In this document: piece after piece, positions 6,850 through 9,336 of the stretch | Layout: every line of letters starts with the position of its first letter | How positions within the stretch are numbered: the first letter of the stretch is position 1 | NCBI GenBank assembly: GCA_937995555.1 | Contig: CALKJX010000091.1 | Span: 1 to 9,336 of the forward strand | Length of the DNA: 9,336 nt | From: an uncultured Elioraea sp. | Lineage (GTDB): Bacteria; Pseudomonadota; Alphaproteobacteria; Acetobacterales; Acetobacteraceae | Direction: 5' to 3' | Notes under the pieces: generated by a model | Told to the model about the DNA's origin: nothing | Databases searched by the model: none | Seen by the model: only the letters and a program-made list of their open reading frames with translations | Made by a program: the position numbers and the translations under genes

Positions 6850-7578
6850 ATGAGTCTGGGGTTGCGCGATGCACGCCGCGCCGAGCGGAGGCGCAGACGC
6901 GCGCGGCTGTTCACCTTCTTCGCGATCCTGGGCGGGCTCGTGCTGCTGGGGGCGCTCGCCTACGAGTCCGGCAGTCGCCTCGCCCAGGTCGAGACCGATG
7001 CGCTGCGAAGCGAGATCGAGCAGCAGCGGCGCACGATCGCGGCCCTGCAGCAGCAGCTCGTCCAGACCGAGGCGCTGCGCCAGCAGGCCGAGGGCCGTGT
7101 GCGGGAGTGGGAGGCGCGCTACGCCCGCGATGTGCCCACGGGAACCGCGCGTGAACTCTTCATGCAGCTGCAGGAGCGGCTCGGCGAGGGTCTGGCGCCG
7201 GACCGGCTCAAGCTCGTGCTGCGCAACGCGACGGACGGCACCAAGTGCGATCCGGGCCAGGAAACGCGCCGGTTCCTGCTGCCGACGCCCCTGACGCGCG
7301 GCGGTCAGACCTCGGCGTCATTCGCCGGCGCGATCGTGGTGACCGGCGAGGGACAGTCGGCGCGCGCCCCGGACGGCGCCCCGCATGCGTGGTACGACCC
7401 GGCTGCGCCGGTGACCATCGTGGCGATCCAGCCGGGCGGCGGGCGCACGGAGACGACAGGCATCCTGCCGCTGACCTTCTCGGTCGTGCGGGGCGCCAAT
7501 GAACATCGGTTCCTGGTGACGGAGGCCGATCTGCGCGGTTTCGTGACCGTGACCGCGGAGCGCTGCGACTACCCGTAG
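6850..7578 (+). CDS. uncharacterised membrane-anchored coiled-coil protein (242 aa)
   Basis: I cannot assign a family. The N-terminus is strongly basic (RRAERRRRRARL, 9-20) and is followed by one hydrophobic helix (about 20-37), so the topology should be N-in with the rest periplasmic. A coiled coil rich in Gln/Glu/Leu heptads spans about 43-92. A globular, probably beta-rich domain (about 110-242) begins near DRLKLVLRNA. Two cysteines (133 and 239) could form a disulfide in the periplasm. The ATG at 6850 is preceded by AGGA at 6842-6845 with a 4-nt spacing, and by a second purine block, AAGGGGA, at 6831-6837. The gene diverges from kup and converges on rpsA with 55 bp between stops. The architecture recalls small bitopic proteins of envelope or division machinery, but no specific motif supports a named role. 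Codon use matches its neighbours. Confidence 0.85.
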   Translation: MSLGLRDARRAERRRRRARLFTFFAILGGLVLLGALAYESGSRLAQVETDALRSEIEQQRRTIAALQQQLVQTEALRQQAEGRVREWEARYARDVPTGTARELFMQLQERLGEGLAPDRLKLVLRNATDGTKCDPGQETRRFLLPTPLTRGGQTSASFAGAIVVTGEGQSARAPDGAPHAWYDPAAPVTIVAIQPGGGRTETTGILPLTFSVVRGANEHRFLVTEADLRGFVTVTAERCDYP

Positions 7579-7633
7579 GTCGAACGCGAACCGGGGACGG
7601 GAGCCGTGCGCTGCCACCCCCGTATCGCGCAGG

Positions 7634-9336
7634 CTACTCCTTGCCTTCGCTGACCATCTGGTTCCGCCGCCGGATCGCCGCGCCCAGGATGTCGCCGAGC
7701 GACGCGCCCGAGTCGGAGGAGCCGAACTCGGCCATCGCCTGCTTCTCCTCCTCCATCTCGCGCGCCTTGATCGACAGCGACAGCCGCCGCGTGGCCCGCT
7801 CGATGGCGATGATCTTGGCGTCCACCTTGTCGCCGACGCCGAAGCGGTCCGGCCGCTGGTCCTGCTTGTCGCGGGCGAGATCGGCCTTGCGGATGAAGCC
7901 GGTCAGCGTGTCGTCCACCTTCACCTCGATGCCGTTGCCCTGCACCGCGGTGACGACGCAGGTCACGACCTGGCCCTTCTGCAGCCGATCGAGCACGCCG
8001 GCGGCCGGGTCGGAGGTAAGCTGCTTGATGCCGAGGCTGATCCGCTCCTTCTCGACATCGACATCCAGCACCTTGGCCTCGACCATGTCGCCCTTGGAAT
8101 ACTTCTGGATCGCCACCTCGCCCGGCTGGTCCCAGGCGAGATCGGAGAGGTGCACCATGCCGTCGATGTCGCCTGGCAGGCCGATGAACAGGCCGAACTC
8201 GGTGATGTTGCGCACCTCGCCCTGCACGGTCGAGCCGACCGGATGCTTCTCGAGGAACTCCTCCCACGGGTTGCGCAGGCACTGCTTCAGTCCCAGCGAG
8301 ATGCGCCGCTTCACGCCGTCCACGTCGAGCACCATCACCTCGACCTCCTGGCTGGTCGAGACGATCTTGCCCGGGTGCACGTTCTTCTTGGTCCAGGACA
8401 TCTCGGAGACGTGCACCAGCCCCTCGACCCCCGGCTCCAGCTCCACGAAGGCGCCGTAGTCGGTGATGTTGGTCACACGGCCGGTGAACTTAGCGCCGAC
8501 CGGGTACTTCGCGGTGACACCGTCCCACGGATCGGCCATCAGCTGCTTCATGCCGAGGCTGATGCGCTGGGTCTCCGGGTTGAAGCGGATCACCTGCACC
8601 TTGACGGTCTGGCCGACCTGCAGCGCCTCCGACGGGTGGTTGATGCGCCGCCAGGCGATGTCGGTGACGTGCAGCAGGCCATCGACGCCGCCGAGGTCCA
8701 CGAACGCGCCGTAGTCGGTGATATTCTTCACCACGCCGTCGAGAATCTGGCCTTCCTTCAGGCCCTGGACGAGCTCGGCGCGCTGCTCGGCGCGCGTCTC
8801 CTCCAGCACGGCGCGGCGGGAGACGACGATGTTGCCGCGCGATCGGTCCATCTTGAGGATCTGGAACGGCTGCGGCGTGCCCATCAGCGGGCCCACGTCG
8901 CGCACCGGGCGGATGTCCACCTGGCTGCCCGGCAGGAATGCGACCGCGCCACCGAGATCCACCGTGAAGCCGCCCTTCACCCGGCCGAAGATCACGCCGT
9001 TCACGCGCGCCTGCGCCTGGAACGCCTTCTCGAGATTGGTCCAGGCCTCCTCGCGGCGGGCCTTCTCGCGCGAGAGGATGATCGAGCCGTCGCGATCCTC
9101 GTAGCGCTCGACATAGACGTCGACGAGGTCGCCGGGCTTGATCTCGGGTTTCTGGCCCGGGGCGGCGAATTCCTTCAGCGCCACCCGGCCCTCCGACTTC
9201 AGCCCGACATCGATGACAGCGGAATCGCCCTCGATCCGGACGATGCGTCCGGTGATGACGGAGCCGTCGAAGCCGCTGTCGGTGCCGAGCGTGGCGTCGA
9301 GAAGGGCGGCGAAGTCCTCGGTCTCGGCCGGGACGG
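7634..9336 (-). CDS. rpsA: 30S ribosomal protein S1, N-terminal codons outside window
   Basis: S1 binds the 5' leader of mRNAs and helps load them on the 30S subunit. The frame is open from the stop at 7634 to the window edge, giving 566 visible residues. Only about ten at the N-terminus are likely missing, because the conserved opening (EDFAALLDATLG, then GSVITGRIVRIEGDSAVIDVG) is present. Six S1 (OB-fold) domains can be placed at about visible residues 24-91, 111-175, 197-264, 282-352, 369-440 and 456-524. The central ones show the NITDYGAFV/NITEFGLFI and GLVHVSE-type motifs typical of RNA-binding repeats. The C-terminal tail (FGSSDSGASLGDILGAA) resembles the tail of alphaproteobacterial S1. 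A GTG at 9184 is internal, not the start. In many Proteobacteria cmk precedes and ihfB follows rpsA. Here the downstream side is the convergent gene ending at 7578, so ihfB is not adjacent. No clear intrinsic terminator is visible in the 55-bp gap. Confidence 0.97.
   Translation of the reverse strand, partial: VPAETEDFAALLDATLGTDSGFDGSVITGRIVRIEGDSAVIDVGLKSEGRVALKEFAAPGQKPEIKPGDLVDVYVERYEDRDGSIILSREKARREEAWTNLEKAFQAQARVNGVIFGRVKGGFTVDLGGAVAFLPGSQVDIRPVRDVGPLMGTPQPFQILKMDRSRGNIVVSRRAVLEETRAEQRAELVQGLKEGQILDGVVKNITDYGAFVDLGGVDGLLHVTDIAWRRINHPSEALQVGQTVKVQVIRFNPETQRISLGMKQLMADPWDGVTAKYPVGAKFTGRVTNITDYGAFVELEPGVEGLVHVSEMSWTKKNVHPGKIVSTSQEVEVMVLDVDGVKRRISLGLKQCLRNPWEEFLEKHPVGSTVQGEVRNITEFGLFIGLPGDIDGMVHLSDLAWDQPGEVAIQKYSKGDMVEAKVLDVDVEKERISLGIKQLTSDPAAGVLDRLQKGQVVTCVVTAVQGNGIEVKVDDTLTGFIRKADLARDKQDQRPDRFGVGDKVDAKIIAIERATRRLSLSIKAREMEEEKQAMAEFGSSDSGASLGDILGAAIRRRNQMVSEGKE

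Noticed and set aside
3341..6853. A 1170-codon open frame on the + strand, antisense to leuC and kup
   Set aside because: It is a shadow frame: its His/Gln/Arg/Glu-rich low-complexity product is what the complement of G/C-ending hydrophobic codons yields. It has no domain, and both opposite genes are unmistakable.
4485..6914. An 809-codon open frame on the - strand overlapping kup and the leuC start
   Set aside because: It is an out-of-frame reading of kup with an Arg/Ala/Gly-rich composition and no recognisable motif; long stop-free frames are expected at this GC content.
7579..7633. Bidirectional terminator between the 6850-7578 gene and rpsA
   Set aside because: Only a short ACGGG/CCCGT pairing with a long loop and no T-run could be found; not enough to call.

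Overview
The window is about 9.3 kb of very GC-rich DNA with dense coding and strong G/C at third codon positions. It carries only chromosomal housekeeping-type genes. The layout suggests an alphaproteobacterium, most likely Rhodospirillales or Acetobacteraceae-like: a TPR protein directly upstream of ispE, S1 with the acidic/serine-rich C-terminus usual in that class, and GTG starts. This placement rests on protein character and gene order, not on a 16S gene or a search. I see no tRNA, rRNA, CRISPR array, insertion sequence or prophage gene.

Left part (1-2214, + strand): the 3' part of a tetratricopeptide-repeat protein gene is followed two bases later by ispE, the CDP-ME kinase of the non-mevalonate isoprenoid pathway. 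The 3' end of ispE runs 74 bp into a small, unrecognised gene on the opposite strand (2141-2425). Next comes a textbook intrinsic terminator (2481-2529) that ends transcripts arriving from the right on the - strand.

Middle part (2631-6685, - strand): kup, a KUP/HAK-type potassium uptake permease, is followed after 108 bp by leuC and leuD, the two subunits of isopropylmalate isomerase. The kup-leuC gap holds two abutting perfect inverted repeats ending two bases before the leuC start. leuC and leuD are two bases apart and clearly form a unit closed by the terminator. leuB is not next to them here.

Right part (6850-9336): divergent from kup is a gene for an uncharacterised 242-residue protein with one membrane anchor, a coiled coil and a probable periplasmic domain. 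It converges on rpsA (ribosomal protein S1, six S1 domains), whose first few codons lie beyond the window edge.

The region does not look like an accessory island, and I find no evidence of a new multi-gene system. The points most worth a second look are the structured leaders of leuC and kup, the two unassigned proteins, and the ispE antisense overlap.
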